A stretch of 64,000 nt of DNA, from contig CAVYEM010000001.1 in the NCBI GenBank assembly GCA_963767635.1, positions 434,001-498,000 on the forward strand. The letters are read 5' to 3'. How positions within the stretch are numbered: the first letter of the stretch is position 1; every line of letters begins with the position of its first letter. The DNA is from CAVYEM01 sp963767635 (lineage in GTDB: Bacteria > Vulcanimicrobiota > Vulcanimicrobiia > Vulcanimicrobiales > Vulcanimicrobiaceae). This document shows positions 47,501 through 56,762 of this stretch, piece after piece. The position numbers and the translations under genes were made by a program. The notes under the pieces are model-generated. The model was not told where the DNA came from. It saw only the letters and a list, made by a program, of their open reading frames with translations, and searched no databases.

Positions 47501-48572
47501 GGCACGGCAAATTTCAACATGTACGCGCACGGCGCAAACGCTAACGGCTGGACGAGCGCCAAGCAATTTTCGCTCAACGTTTCAAGCGCGTCGGCGAGCG
47601 CCGGTTTTTCAGCCGCAGGCGGCTATCCGACGCCCGCGCCGGTTCCGGCGAACACCGTTCCACAAATCGGCGGCGATCCGAACGTGACGTACGGCAACGC
47701 CTATACCTATACGGTGAAAAACACCGGCCCGACGAACATCACCTCGTTGACCGTTACGGTGCCCGGCACCGACGTGAACGGCAACAATGCGACGGACGGT
47801 TCGGGGCAAACGTGGCTACTGACCGGGGCGCCGACGTTGTCCGGAAACGTGGACGGCTGCACGGTTACCTCATCGAACAGCGCGCAGACCAACGGCACGA
47901 ACGGCGCGATCAACGTCGGCGGCGGATCGTGCGCACTCAAACCGGGCGATACGCTGCAGATCAGACTTCACCGCGAAAGGCCCGTCGGCGCAAAACGACT
48001 CGTACCAATGGGGGACGGTCATCAATCCCAGCGGTACGCAAGCGGGAGAAGCGTGGCTCGGTGATACCGACGTCAAAGTCGTTCTGAGCATCGGACTGAA
48101 TATGGTGATCGATCCCGGCAATCCGGGTCCCGGTGGATCCACGCCGGTGATCAGTTGCGGCTCGTGCGGATTTTCGGGAACAACGGTCGACGTGGGCAAC
48201 GTCAACAATGGTTCGTCCGGCGCGTTCACCGACATCGCGCGCGCCAGCGTCTACATCACGTCGGGCAGTCCGCTCACGTGGTCGCTCTCCGTGCAGGCCA
48301 GCAACAACCCGGCGAACAGCACGGGTACGCCGACGAACGAGCTCCAGACGGCGGTCGACAACGGCAACTCATCGCAAGGAGCAGGCATCACGTTCGATCA
48401 GACCGGCTACGCGGTCGTCCCCACCGCGGGCAATTTGCTGCTCGCCAATGGAACGAGCATCCCGGCGCGCGCGAATCCGTACGATATTCTGCAAAACTTC
48501 AAAGTATCGGTTGGAAACGAGAACATTGTGCCGCAGGCGGTGACGTTGACGTACACGCTCGTTGCCAATTAA
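44563..48572 (+). CDS. Giant secreted surface protein of locus B (four frame breaks)
   Basis: About 1335 residues after rejoining. A signal peptide (SRLFVLMIALCATAAAQ) and Pro-rich linker precede many beta-sandwich modules (ISVSNGAGCSNTVGTLFNTG; SYMWSVNDPNGRVVGKYAAT; FGVTIKNNTSQPITEFAVSL; YTYTVKNTGPTNITSLTVTV, the last DUF11-like). The C-terminal subunit-like domain ends QAVTLTYTLVAN, as in pilin-like protein 1. Breaks lie near 46410, 46590, 47070 and 47965; continuity of motif and composition across each argues for one gene. It is probably the tip adhesin or a polymerised subunit of the locus B structure. No enzyme motif is seen. Confidence 0.65.
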
Positions 48573-48584
48573 GAGAATCCAATA

Positions 48585-49349
48585 GTGGGCGATCCGCTGC
48601 GCTCAGCCGTTGCGGCAGCGCGGGAAGCGGGCGCCGTGCTGATGGAGCATCTGCACCGGCCGCTGCAGGTCGAAGAGAAAGAGCATCGAGCGGATCTGGT
48701 GACGGTGGCCGATCGCGCGAGCGAGTCCGCGATCGTGGCGCGTCTGCACGCCGAGTATCCGGCAGCGACGATCCTCGGCGAAGAAGGCGGCGCTCGCAAG
48801 GGCACGTCCAACGAGCGCTGGATCGTCGATCCGCTGGACGGCACGACCAATTACGCGCATGCGTACCCGCTGTTTTGCGTGTCGATCGCGTACGAGGCGG
48901 CCGGCGAGGTCGTGGCAGGCGTCGTCTATGCGCCGTTGATGAACGAATTGTTCGCCGCCGAGCGCGGCGCGGGCGCCACGCGAAACGACGTGCCCATCCG
49001 CGTTTCGTCGATTGCCGACGTCGCCGCGGCGATGCTCTGCACCGGTTTCAAGCCGTCCGATTATGATAGGAACGCGCCGTATTTTGCGCGCGCGTCAAAC
49101 ACTGCGCAGGCCGTGCGCCGCGACGGATCCGCGGCGTTGGACCTGGCCTACACCGCGATGGGGCGGTTCGACGGCTTTTGGGAGTTCGATCTGGCCCCGT
49201 GGGACGTGGCTGCAGGTGCGCTGATCGTTCGCGAAGCCGGCGGAACGGTGAGCGCAGTCGACGGATCGCCCTTTTCGATCGCCGGCCCATCGATTTTAGC
49301 GACGAACGGGCGCATTCACGAACAAGTTCGCGGGCTGTTCGGCGCCTGA
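48585..49349 (+). CDS. Inositol monophosphatase family protein
   Basis: 254 residues with a GTG start. Li-sensitive phosphatase motifs are complete: ILGEEGG, the metal-binding WIVDPLDGTTNYAHAYPLF, and FDLAPWDVAAGALIVREAGG. It hydrolyses a sugar or inositol phosphate (inositol-1-P, histidinol-P, or PAP-type); family members differ too little here to decide. It starts 12 bases after the locus B giant gene and could be co-transcribed, but a functional link is not evident. Confidence 0.92.
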   Translation: MGDPLRSAVAAAREAGAVLMEHLHRPLQVEEKEHRADLVTVADRASESAIVARLHAEYPAATILGEEGGARKGTSNERWIVDPLDGTTNYAHAYPLFCVSIAYEAAGEVVAGVVYAPLMNELFAAERGAGATRNDVPIRVSSIADVAAAMLCTGFKPSDYDRNAPYFARASNTAQAVRRDGSAALDLAYTAMGRFDGFWEFDLAPWDVAAGALIVREAGGTVSAVDGSPFSIAGPSILATNGRIHEQVRGLFGA

Positions 49350-49413
49350 CCCGGCTCCCGAGATCACAATTCCGTTCTAGACAGCCTTCTCCAGCGAATG
49401 ATAAGGATTGGGC

Positions 49414-51270
49414 ATGAGAGTATGCTCACTTGTCTTCGCGGTCCTGCTGATCGCCGAAGCGCCGACGTACCGAATCGATCTGACGCGCTATTTCACGTCG
49501 CCGTCTCAAGAAGCATCGACGCGTCAACAGATAAGAGCTAGAGCGCGTACGTTCCTTCGTGAGAAACCGCGACCGATCGGCGTGGCTCTCACGAGCTGGC
49601 TGGACCGGTACGACGCGTTGCTGAAGGCGGTCTACAAGCATGAGATTTATCTGTACTTGAAGTCCGAGGAAAACGATCGCGATGCGGCCGACGCACGCGC
49701 CGACGAGTCCATGGGCAATCTCGAAGATCTTCTAAGCGCTCGGGTGGATGCCGTGATCGCATCGTCCGGTCCGAACGAAATGCGGGCGATCGAAGGAGCA
49801 TACCGGCCGCTGTCCCGTTACGATTATTTTATCGCTTTGGCTCTTCGGGGATCCGCCCATGTTCCCTCAGATGCTCAGACGCACGCCATCGACCTTATGG
49901 GTGAGCCGGTCCTTGATGCAACAGCTGCAGCCTACAAGAGACTCCGAAAAAAAGCGTTGTCGGAACGCACGGGCCGTTCGATGTCCGCGGAGGCAGGCTT
50001 TCATGCTTCTTGGACGCCTTTCGCACGCCACGAGGATGCATTTGCGGCGATGCTCCTATCAGTCGTTACCGCTAGCAACGGCATCGCTCGGCTGCGCGGG
50101 TTTTCCGGAGCGCCGTCCGCAAAATACTTCGATCAAGGTCTTTCCGATGTTTCGGTGCGACGCATCATTCAGGCTGTTCGCGAGTCTGATGCATTGCGAC
50201 GGTACCATGACGTGCTGGCCGCAGCCGCGGCGAAAGTCCTAAAGGTGCGACCAGCCGCGATTCGTTCCTGGGATCTGTCCGCCGCCGACACCTTCAAGCC
50301 GCCACAGATGACCGTTGAGCAGGCGATCTACGCGATCGAAGCGGCCGAGGCGCCAATGGGGCCGGTTTATGCATCCCAATACGCGCGCTTGCTAGCGCCT
50401 ATGAATGCGCGGGTTGAAATCTGCGTAGATCCCGCGTGCGATCAAACCGGGTTCTCCGTCGGATTCGCCGGCGTGACGTCAGCGCTCTTTTTTGGTGGAT
50501 ACACCGGAAAAATCGATGAGGTGCGTGCCGTCGCGCACGAGGCGGGACACGCCGTTCACCGTGAATTCATGAATGAACATCAGCCTGTGGCCGTGTATAA
50601 CCTCGGTCCAAAGTGGATGTTCGAGTCTTTTGCCATTTTTAACGAGTTGCTGCTTTACGAGCATCTCTACCGAACGGCCTCGCGGCCTGCCGAACGGGCA
50701 TACTATTTGAACGCCTTTCAAGACGACGCAACGTTCCAAGTTTTTGGCTCTGCAGAAGAAACCGATTTGGAAGCCGCCATCTATCGCGCCGTCGCTTCCG
50801 GCGCCGCGCGCACGGCTACGGATCTGGACCGCCTCACGTTGCGCGTCTTCGCACAGTACGATCCCCGGTTCGATGCCGAGCCGGATCGGCAGCACTACTG
50901 GGCGCGAGACGCGTTGTTCTATACTGACCCCCTCTACGACGTAAATTATCTGTACGCGGGCCTCCTCGCGCTCAGGTACGTCACTGCGTTCCAGCGGGAT
51001 CCACGGACGTTTTCACGTGGATACGTCGCGCTGTTGCAAAATGGGTTCTCGGAGAGCCCAGCATGGCTCGAGCGGCGGTTTTTGGGTATCGATTTGGACG
51101 ATGAAGCCGGACTCCTACGAAACGCTGAGGATCTTATCGACGCCAATTCCCGAACGCTCGCAGCGCTCTACTGCGCCGGCCCTGCAGTGCGGCTGCCCTC
51201 TACACGGGCGCGCGGTTCGGGACGCGGGTCCGTTCGTAGTGCAACGCAGTACGTATATCCCTCGTTGTAA
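49414..51270 (+). CDS. Secreted M3-like zinc metallopeptidase
   Basis: 618 residues. A short signal peptide (MRVCSLVFAVLLIAEA) is followed by a helical oligoendopeptidase-like protein. The zinc motif HEAGH (in VRAVAHEAGHAVHREF, about residue 375) is followed by FESFAIFNELLLYEHLY, supplying the third ligand, as in peptidase family M3 (oligopeptidase F/PepF). I prefer the ATG at 49414 behind AAGGA over a TTG two codons earlier. The C-terminal ~30 residues (GRAVR…VYPSL) are low-quality and overlap the AraC gene. The substrate is unknown; M3 enzymes cleave short peptides. Confidence 0.82.
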   Translation: MRVCSLVFAVLLIAEAPTYRIDLTRYFTSPSQEASTRQQIRARARTFLREKPRPIGVALTSWLDRYDALLKAVYKHEIYLYLKSEENDRDAADARADESMGNLEDLLSARVDAVIASSGPNEMRAIEGAYRPLSRYDYFIALALRGSAHVPSDAQTHAIDLMGEPVLDATAAAYKRLRKKALSERTGRSMSAEAGFHASWTPFARHEDAFAAMLLSVVTASNGIARLRGFSGAPSAKYFDQGLSDVSVRRIIQAVRESDALRRYHDVLAAAAAKVLKVRPAAIRSWDLSAADTFKPPQMTVEQAIYAIEAAEAPMGPVYASQYARLLAPMNARVEICVDPACDQTGFSVGFAGVTSALFFGGYTGKIDEVRAVAHEAGHAVHREFMNEHQPVAVYNLGPKWMFESFAIFNELLLYEHLYRTASRPAERAYYLNAFQDDATFQVFGSAEETDLEAAIYRAVASGAARTATDLDRLTLRVFAQYDPRFDAEPDRQHYWARDALFYTDPLYDVNYLYAGLLALRYVTAFQRDPRTFSRGYVALLQNGFSESPAWLERRFLGIDLDDEAGLLRNAEDLIDANSRTLAALYCAGPAVRLPSTRARGSGRGSVRSATQYVYPSL

Positions 51271-51988
51271 GCTCGGCAGACATCATCACGCGGAGCCGCG
51301 CATCATCATGCTGCTCGGTGGACGCTACGAAACCACGCACAGTCGCCGGCGCTTCACACCTACGCTCGGACACGGCCTTTTTCGTCCGCCGTTTGACGAA
51401 CACATCGATGCCTACACGCAGCAAACCGTTTGCGTCAGCATCGTATTGCGGCCGGAAGCGCGCTCAACGAATATCGCGCAGAGCCAGCCCGGCATGGTTT
51501 TGGACGAAGGATTTCCAACATTAGCACGCCGGCTTGCCGAAGAGATGGACCATCTCGATACGGCTTCGGAACTAGTGATGGAAGGCTTGTGCGTTCAGGC
51601 AGTGGCGCGTCTACGCGGCGAAACATTTTTGCTCCGCGACGTTCGGCGATCACCGTGGCTGGACGATGTGCGCTCGCGAATACACTATGAATTCGCGTCA
51701 CCTCCTTCGCTGCACCTTATCGCTGGGGAGATAGCGCGTGATCCGGCGTATGTAGCCGCAGCATTTAAACGGCACTACGGCAAATCGATTGGCGCATACG
51801 TTCGGGAAAGGCGCCTTTGGGAGGCGCGACGGCTGCTCGATGAAGGCGATGTAACTCTTGCGTATGTCGCTGCCCAGAGCGGCTTCGCCGATCAGAGTCA
51901 TTTTTCACGCGCGTTCAAGTGCCAGTTCTCGATTTCGCCGGGCGAATACCGGCGGCGCGCTCAGGAAGATCGTCGGCGAAGTTCTTAG
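51239..51988 (+). CDS. AraC-family transcriptional regulator
   Basis: About 249 residues from a GTG at 51239. The C-terminal ~100 residues carry the double helix-turn-helix of AraC: LHLIAGEIARDPAYVAAAFK, then LAYVAAQSGFADQSHFSRAF and the signature KCQFSISPGEYRRR. The N-terminus contains cupin-like strands with HHHAEPRIIMLLGGRYE. That pattern begins before the internal ATG (51308), so I prefer the upstream start. It overlaps the peptidase gene by 32 bases and is convergent with the MATE gene. The inducer is unknown. Confidence 0.78.
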   Translation: MQRSTYIPRCKLGRHHHAEPRIIMLLGGRYETTHSRRRFTPTLGHGLFRPPFDEHIDAYTQQTVCVSIVLRPEARSTNIAQSQPGMVLDEGFPTLARRLAEEMDHLDTASELVMEGLCVQAVARLRGETFLLRDVRRSPWLDDVRSRIHYEFASPPSLHLIAGEIARDPAYVAAAFKRHYGKSIGAYVRERRLWEARRLLDEGDVTLAYVAAQSGFADQSHFSRAFKCQFSISPGEYRRRAQEDRRRSS

Positions 51989-53322
51989 ACCGCAATTAAT
52001 TCCCGGCGCGTCCAAGACTCGTCGCGCAATTTGAACGCCGTGATGACGGCGCGAGCGCTCCACGCGAAAATCCACGCGATCGGCACGCCCCACAAACCGA
52101 TGTGCAGAACGCGCATACAGACGTACGAGACGGGAAGCACCAGCAAACTCGTGACGATGCCGATCGTCATCGAGAATCTCGTGTCGCCCGACGCGCGAAT
52201 GGGTGCCATCGAAACCATGGACCAGCCTTTGATCGGCAGCGTGGCCATATGAACCGCCAGCGGCCACGCCGCAAGCGAGGCGACGGCGGCATTCAGCGTA
52301 AATATGTACGCGGCCGGCCAAGCCAGCAATGCGGCCACAATGCCCGTTGCGGCGCTGATCCAGAACGCCATCGAGCGCGCGCGGCGAAAAAACGACCTGG
52401 CACCGGCGACGTCGCCCGCGCCCAAACGCTGGCCGATAACGGTCTGCACGGCGGATTGCAGCGGTGCCGGAACGACGAACGTCAAATCCGATACGACGCT
52501 GAGCGCGCGAAATGCCGATATGACCAGCGCTCCGAAGGGTGCAAGCATCGCGACGATAAATGCGTCCGGCGCGAGCATCGCAAAAAGAAACACCGCCTCC
52601 GGCAGACCGAGTCGGGCACATTCTACGGCAAGCCGCACGTCGAACGTTCGCTCGGTGAACACGCGGTACGACGGGCGCGCGCGCACGTAGAGGATCGCGT
52701 AAACCGCGGCGATGGCCTCGGAAAGAAACGACGAGACGCCGGCGCCGACGATCCCGAACGGATGGTGCGTGAGCCAGCCTAGTCCCAATATCAGCAGCAA
52801 GGGAATGTGGATGATGTTGATGACGGCCAGAATGATGACGCCGAATTTTCGATTTCCGGCGGCGCCAAGGCCGGTAATCAGCGTCCCGGAAATGGCGATC
52901 GGTACGAGCGAAAAACACCGGACTGTCAGATAGGCTGCGCTTGCGTGCGCGCTCGGCAGATGTCCGATCATTTCTCCGATTATCGGTCCCGCGAACACGA
53001 CGCTCAGCAGCGCGGCACACAGCCCGACGATGAGCGGCATGGCCAGAGCGGCTCGCACCGTTTTTCCGAAACCGTCGAGATCGTCGGCGCCGATGCGCTG
53101 CGATGCAATGATGCCGCCGCCGGCCATGAAACCAATCACGCCGAACGCAATGGCCATGAACGCCGTGACGGCGCCTGTCGCGCCTGCGAGCGCAACGGAT
53201 CCGAGGCTGCCGATTACGATCGTGTCCACGATGCCAAGGACCTGATCGCCCAGCATTGCAACGGCAGTAGGAATTGAAAGGCGCCGGAATGCGGCGCCTA
53301 CGTTGCGGTGATCGACGATCAT
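51985..53322 (-). CDS. MATE-family efflux transporter
   Basis: 445 residues with twelve membrane helices in two homologous halves. It is a Na+ or H+-driven multidrug/toxin extrusion (NorM/DinF type) protein: AMLGDQVLGIVDTIVIGSLG near residue 22, FGVIGFMAGGGIIASQRIGA near 60, VQTVIGQRLGAGDVAGARSF near 300. It follows the kynureninase-like gene by 11 bases on the same strand, so it may export a tryptophan catabolite, by inference. Its stop overlaps the convergent AraC gene by four bases. Confidence 0.9.
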   Translation of the reverse strand: MIVDHRNVGAAFRRLSIPTAVAMLGDQVLGIVDTIVIGSLGSVALAGATGAVTAFMAIAFGVIGFMAGGGIIASQRIGADDLDGFGKTVRAALAMPLIVGLCAALLSVVFAGPIIGEMIGHLPSAHASAAYLTVRCFSLVPIAISGTLITGLGAAGNRKFGVIILAVINIIHIPLLLILGLGWLTHHPFGIVGAGVSSFLSEAIAAVYAILYVRARPSYRVFTERTFDVRLAVECARLGLPEAVFLFAMLAPDAFIVAMLAPFGALVISAFRALSVVSDLTFVVPAPLQSAVQTVIGQRLGAGDVAGARSFFRRARSMAFWISAATGIVAALLAWPAAYIFTLNAAVASLAAWPLAVHMATLPIKGWSMVSMAPIRASGDTRFSMTIGIVTSLLVLPVSYVCMRVLHIGLWGVPIAWIFAWSARAVITAFKLRDESWTRRELIAV

Positions 53323-53333
53323 CGACGCGACGG

Positions 53334-54488
53334 CTATCGGCGCACGTCCTCCAGCACGCGGAAGAACTCTGCGACGTCTTCATGCGTCGTATAAAAATGT
53401 GGACCGACGCGCAGGCCGCACCCCGGGCGGTAATCCACGAAGACGCGCCGTTCGATGAGCGCACGGTAGGCGCGCTGCGAATCCGGAAAGTCGACGGCGA
53501 TCCACCCGGTGCGTTGTGCGGGATCGATCGGGGTATTGACTTGCAAGCCGCGTTCGAGCGCCGTCTGCGCGATGGCAGTCGTGAGCGCGACGTTGTGTTC
53601 GCGAATGCGGGCGACGCCAATGCGCTTGACGAGATCGTGTCCCGGCTTGGCGACGACGTAGCCCGGAATGGTCGGCGTTCCGCTACCCCAGCGATACATC
53701 GTCGAGGCCCAGGTCATCGGCGCCGGTTCGAACGAAAACGGCCGCGCGTGCGCCATCCATCCCGTCACGGCCGGCTCGAGCGCTTCGCGCAGATCGGGCC
53801 GGATATAGATCCATCCGCATCCCGGTCCGCCGCACAGCCATTTGTGGCTTCCTCCGGTGACGACGTCCAAATCCCATTCGCGCACGTCGTATGGAAAGAC
53901 GCCCGTGGTTTGATATGCGTCCACGCAGAGCAGCGTGCCGGTCTTTCGGCAATGCGCCTGAATCGCGCGCACGTCTGCAACAGCGCCGGAGACGTAGTAG
54001 GCGTGTGAAAGAACCGCAATGACGGTACGTTCGGTGATCGCGGCGATGATGCGCTCGGTCGGGATCGTCCGTCCGTCGTCGGAGGGAACGATGCGCGGCT
54101 GCGCGCCGAACCGCTGCCACTCCGTCCAAACGTACGTGAGGGAAGGAAATTGCAGCGCTTCGTACACGACTTCGTTGCGCGCGGGCGTGAAGCGCAGGCA
54201 CGAAGCCAGCGCCGCCTGCATCACCGAAACGTTCGGGCCTAGAAAAATCGAACCGGCCGGTGCGCCGATGATTTCACCGATCCCATCGGCGATTTCGGCA
54301 ATGCGCGGAAGCCACCGCTCCCAAGCCTCAGGGCCGTCGGCGGCCCACTCGTTCCAGTATTCATCGAGGGCGGCGCGCGCGCCGAGCGGAGCGGCGCCCA
54401 TCGAGTGACTCACCAAATACGTCGACGATGCGAGCGTCGGAAACTGATCGCGCGCTAACGCGGAAGTCTCGCCGGTTTGCAGCGTCAT
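53334..54488 (-). CDS. kynU: Kynureninase-like class V PLP enzyme
   Basis: 384 residues with the fold type I aminotransferase class V/kynureninase pattern: VVYEALQFPSLTYVWTEWQR, LLCVDAYQTTGVFPYDVREW (Asp binding PLP N1), VVTGGSHKWLCGGPGCGWIY (Schiff-base Lys), and an Arg-containing VDYRPGCGLRVGPHFYTT substrate loop. Coupling to tryptophan 2,3-dioxygenase (ATGA overlap) makes kynurenine cleavage to anthranilate and alanine the best guess. A cysteine desulfurase-like role is less likely. I chose the ATG at 54488 (MTLQTGETSALARDQFPTL). Confidence 0.85.
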   Translation of the reverse strand: MTLQTGETSALARDQFPTLASSTYLVSHSMGAAPLGARAALDEYWNEWAADGPEAWERWLPRIAEIADGIGEIIGAPAGSIFLGPNVSVMQAALASCLRFTPARNEVVYEALQFPSLTYVWTEWQRFGAQPRIVPSDDGRTIPTERIIAAITERTVIAVLSHAYYVSGAVADVRAIQAHCRKTGTLLCVDAYQTTGVFPYDVREWDLDVVTGGSHKWLCGGPGCGWIYIRPDLREALEPAVTGWMAHARPFSFEPAPMTWASTMYRWGSGTPTIPGYVVAKPGHDLVKRIGVARIREHNVALTTAIAQTALERGLQVNTPIDPAQRTGWIAVDFPDSQRAYRALIERRVFVDYRPGCGLRVGPHFYTTHEDVAEFFRVLEDVRR

Positions 54489-55264
54489 TCGTATCCCTTG
54501 CCCAAATGCGAGCGCACTTCCCACAGTTCCGGAAAGAACCGATGTTCGAGCGTCGTCGCCAGATATGCCGCGCCCAGCGATCCGCCGGTGCCTTTCTTTG
54601 CGCCGATCATGCGCTCGACCATGCGGATATGCCGCCCACGCCAGAGCAAAAAGCGTTCGTCGAATTCAATGAGGTCCTCGAGCAGCAGGTAGAGATCGTA
54701 ATTGTCTTGCGGCTGCACGTAGATGCGCTTCAACGACTCGATCAGCGCGTCGTGGGAATCCGTGGAAAAACCGCGCCGGCGCAGGAGCGCTTTGACGCGT
54801 TCGTACAGCGAGGGCTCCGCGAGCCGGTGCTGGAGGCGCGCCAGCTGCACCGGGCTGGTCTGAATGTGCTGCAGCGCGTCCGTGCGGCGCACGCCGCAAA
54901 GAAATTCGAGCTCTCGAAACTGAATCGACTGAAAACCGCTGGCCGGATTGAGATGATCGCGAAATGCGTTGAATTCCTGCGGCGTCATCGTTTCCAGCAC
55001 GTCGATCTGCTGTTCCAGCAGCCGCTGAATCGTGTGCACGCGGCGAAAATGTTTGGCCACCGGCCACAGTTCGTCTCTATCTAAGTCGCGTGCCACCGCT
55101 TCGACTTCGTGAAGGATCTGTTTGAACCACAGCTCGTAGACTTGGTGGATGATGATGAACAGCATCTCGTCGTGATGCGCAGGCGAGGAAAGCGGCTGCT
55201 GCAGCGCGAGCAGTTCGTCCACCTGCAGGTACGATCCGTACGAGAGCCGGTCTTGCTGCTGCAT
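54485..55264 (-). CDS. kynA: Tryptophan 2,3-dioxygenase
   Basis: 259 residues of cytosolic haem dioxygenase converting L-Trp to N-formylkynurenine. Motifs are SYGSYLQVDELLALQ, HHDEMLFIIIHQVYELWFKQ (substrate and haem pocket), FRDHLNPASGFQSIQFRELE, and the C-terminal GTGGSLGAAYLATTLEHRFF with the proximal-haem His region. Length is typical of bacterial TDO. It overlaps the upstream stop by one base (TAATG) and the kynureninase start by four. No kynurenine formamidase is visible in the operon. Confidence 0.95.
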   Translation of the reverse strand: MQQQDRLSYGSYLQVDELLALQQPLSSPAHHDEMLFIIIHQVYELWFKQILHEVEAVARDLDRDELWPVAKHFRRVHTIQRLLEQQIDVLETMTPQEFNAFRDHLNPASGFQSIQFRELEFLCGVRRTDALQHIQTSPVQLARLQHRLAEPSLYERVKALLRRRGFSTDSHDALIESLKRIYVQPQDNYDLYLLLEDLIEFDERFLLWRGRHIRMVERMIGAKKGTGGSLGAAYLATTLEHRFFPELWEVRSHLGKGYE

Positions 55265-56004
55265 TACCTACGCACGGTCAGCGCGAAGCTGCGCGTCTTG
55301 GACGGTTTGACGCCGCGCTCCCATGCGCGTACGTACGCAAGGTTTAGGCGCATCTTACCTACATCGGTTGCGCGAAAGACCAGCACCTCTTCACCGGGTC
55401 CACCGGGCATCATTTTGCCGCGTGCTTGTTGGAACACGCCAAGGAGCGTCACGCCGGGCGGCAGCGGCCCTTGGGGCCGCCACGTGTATCCGGTGCCGGC
55501 CGTGACGCGCAAGTGGATTTGAAACGGCTGATTCGCTTTGACGGCGATGGCGCTCTGGGCCCCGGCGAACGTCGGCATCGCAACGCGCATCATGGTAGGC
55601 GGCAGCGACGGCAGCGCGGTGGGCGCCGCTTGTCCGGTCGCAAGAGCGAGAATCAGTGCGGTGGGCGCAACGGTGAACATGCGATCTACTCCTCTCGTTG
55701 GGCTGTGTCCGAGTTCGCGATCGATCGTTCCGCGCAGTACGTGAAATGCCATTACGAAGTCGGCCGCGAGCGATGAAAATGGGGCGCGCAGCGTTTCCGG
55801 GCGATTGCGCTCGATCAGCGCGTGCGCGAGCCACGCCGGCCCGTACCCGGCGGCCACACCCGCGAGCGCTACCCATGGACGGCGCAGCGCCGCCCCGGCG
55901 AACACCAGCGCCGTGCCCGCGAGGGTGCCGGCAAGATGCAGAAAGCGCGTGCGCGGATCGCGATGCGCCTGCAGATAGCCCGGCCAAAACTCCCGAAACG
56001 ACAT
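55264..56004 (-). CDS. DUF962 (Mpo1-like) membrane protein fused in frame to a chagasin-like (I42) inhibitor
   Basis: 247 residues in one frame. Residues 1-108 resemble DUF962/Mpo1-like proteins (FREFWPGYLQAHRDPRTRFL, two or three membrane helices). Residues ~109-247 begin MFTVAPTALILALATGQAA, a complete signal peptide, and continue as a chagasin/I42 protease inhibitor (HLRVTAGTGYTWRP loop; MPGGPGEEVLVFRA; AYVRAWERGVKP). A strong AGAGGAG site lies 8 bases before the internal ATG at 55680. That suggests two genes, either with the first stop lost by an indel or as a true fusion with internal initiation. The 56004 ATG has GGAGGAG. It heads the TDO operon. Confidence 0.75.
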   Translation of the reverse strand: MSFREFWPGYLQAHRDPRTRFLHLAGTLAGTALVFAGAALRRPWVALAGVAAGYGPAWLAHALIERNRPETLRAPFSSLAADFVMAFHVLRGTIDRELGHSPTRGVDRMFTVAPTALILALATGQAAPTALPSLPPTMMRVAMPTFAGAQSAIAVKANQPFQIHLRVTAGTGYTWRPQGPLPPGVTLLGVFQQARGKMMPGGPGEEVLVFRATDVGKMRLNLAYVRAWERGVKPSKTRSFALTVRR

Positions 56005-56068
56005 CGTGGCTCCTCCGTGCAATCCGCTTACGGGGTCTGCGCGAGTTCTCCTCGAACGCGTCGTCGCT

Positions 56069-56762
56069 ATGCATAAAAGACGCTCTATTGCGCTGGCCGC
56101 GGCCGTGCTGCTCGCCGCCGGGTGTTCTTCGCCGCAGAACGCGGGGCACGCGAACGCTCCGGTTGGCGCTCCCACATCGCTGCGCAATCCGCTCAATTTT
56201 CCGCTCTACGCCAATGCGAGCATCGTCAGCTCGCGGGTCTTCACGCAAAACGTGCAGATGCAGAACGCGCCGGGCGGTTCGATCTTTGCGGCAGGCAACG
56301 GAACGTATAGCGGACACGAAGTGATAGCGCAGTCCGACGCCTCTTTCTCGCAGTCTGTCCGCGTGGGTCGGTCATTTGTCCGGTTCGCCGCCGGCGGGCT
56401 ACACGGCCGTCGAAACCGGCCGCAATCCCTACGAGCAAACGCAAGCGCAGCGGTACGGCCTCGATTATGCGAGCTTCAAGCAGAAGCAAGGCACGCAAAC
56501 GCACGGCGTGCTGGTCATCGTCATGGATCCGCAGCGGGTGAACCAACGTTTTGGGCGCATCCTGGGAATGATCGCCAAGTACCGCGCGTTGCCCGAAATG
56601 ATGCGCGCGCCGATCGACAACGAAGCGAAGGCGCGCATCGGCATGTCGATTACAGAAGCGATGCAGCCGGATAGCCCCATTGGCGCAGCGCTTGCGGCGC
56701 TGGATCAGTTCCAGCATAAGAACGCGCGCGGTATCGTCGTGATCGATGCCGTTAAGCGTTAG
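56069..56762 (+). CDS. Predicted lipoprotein (frame broken)
   Basis: About 231 residues when rejoined. The lipoprotein signal MHKRRSIALAAAVLLAAGCSS has a lipobox LAAGC, so it is probably anchored in the envelope. The first frame runs to …SFSQSVRVG near 56365. The second continues SGSPPAGYTAVETGRNPYEQ and FGRILGMIAKYRALPEMMRA to IVVIDAVKR. No family is recognised. It overlaps the start of the next gene by 17 bases. It is divergent from the DUF962 gene. Confidence 0.65.

Noticed and set aside
52031..53277. Plus-strand frames opposite the MATE gene
   Set aside because: Antisense shadows of a well-supported membrane transporter gene.
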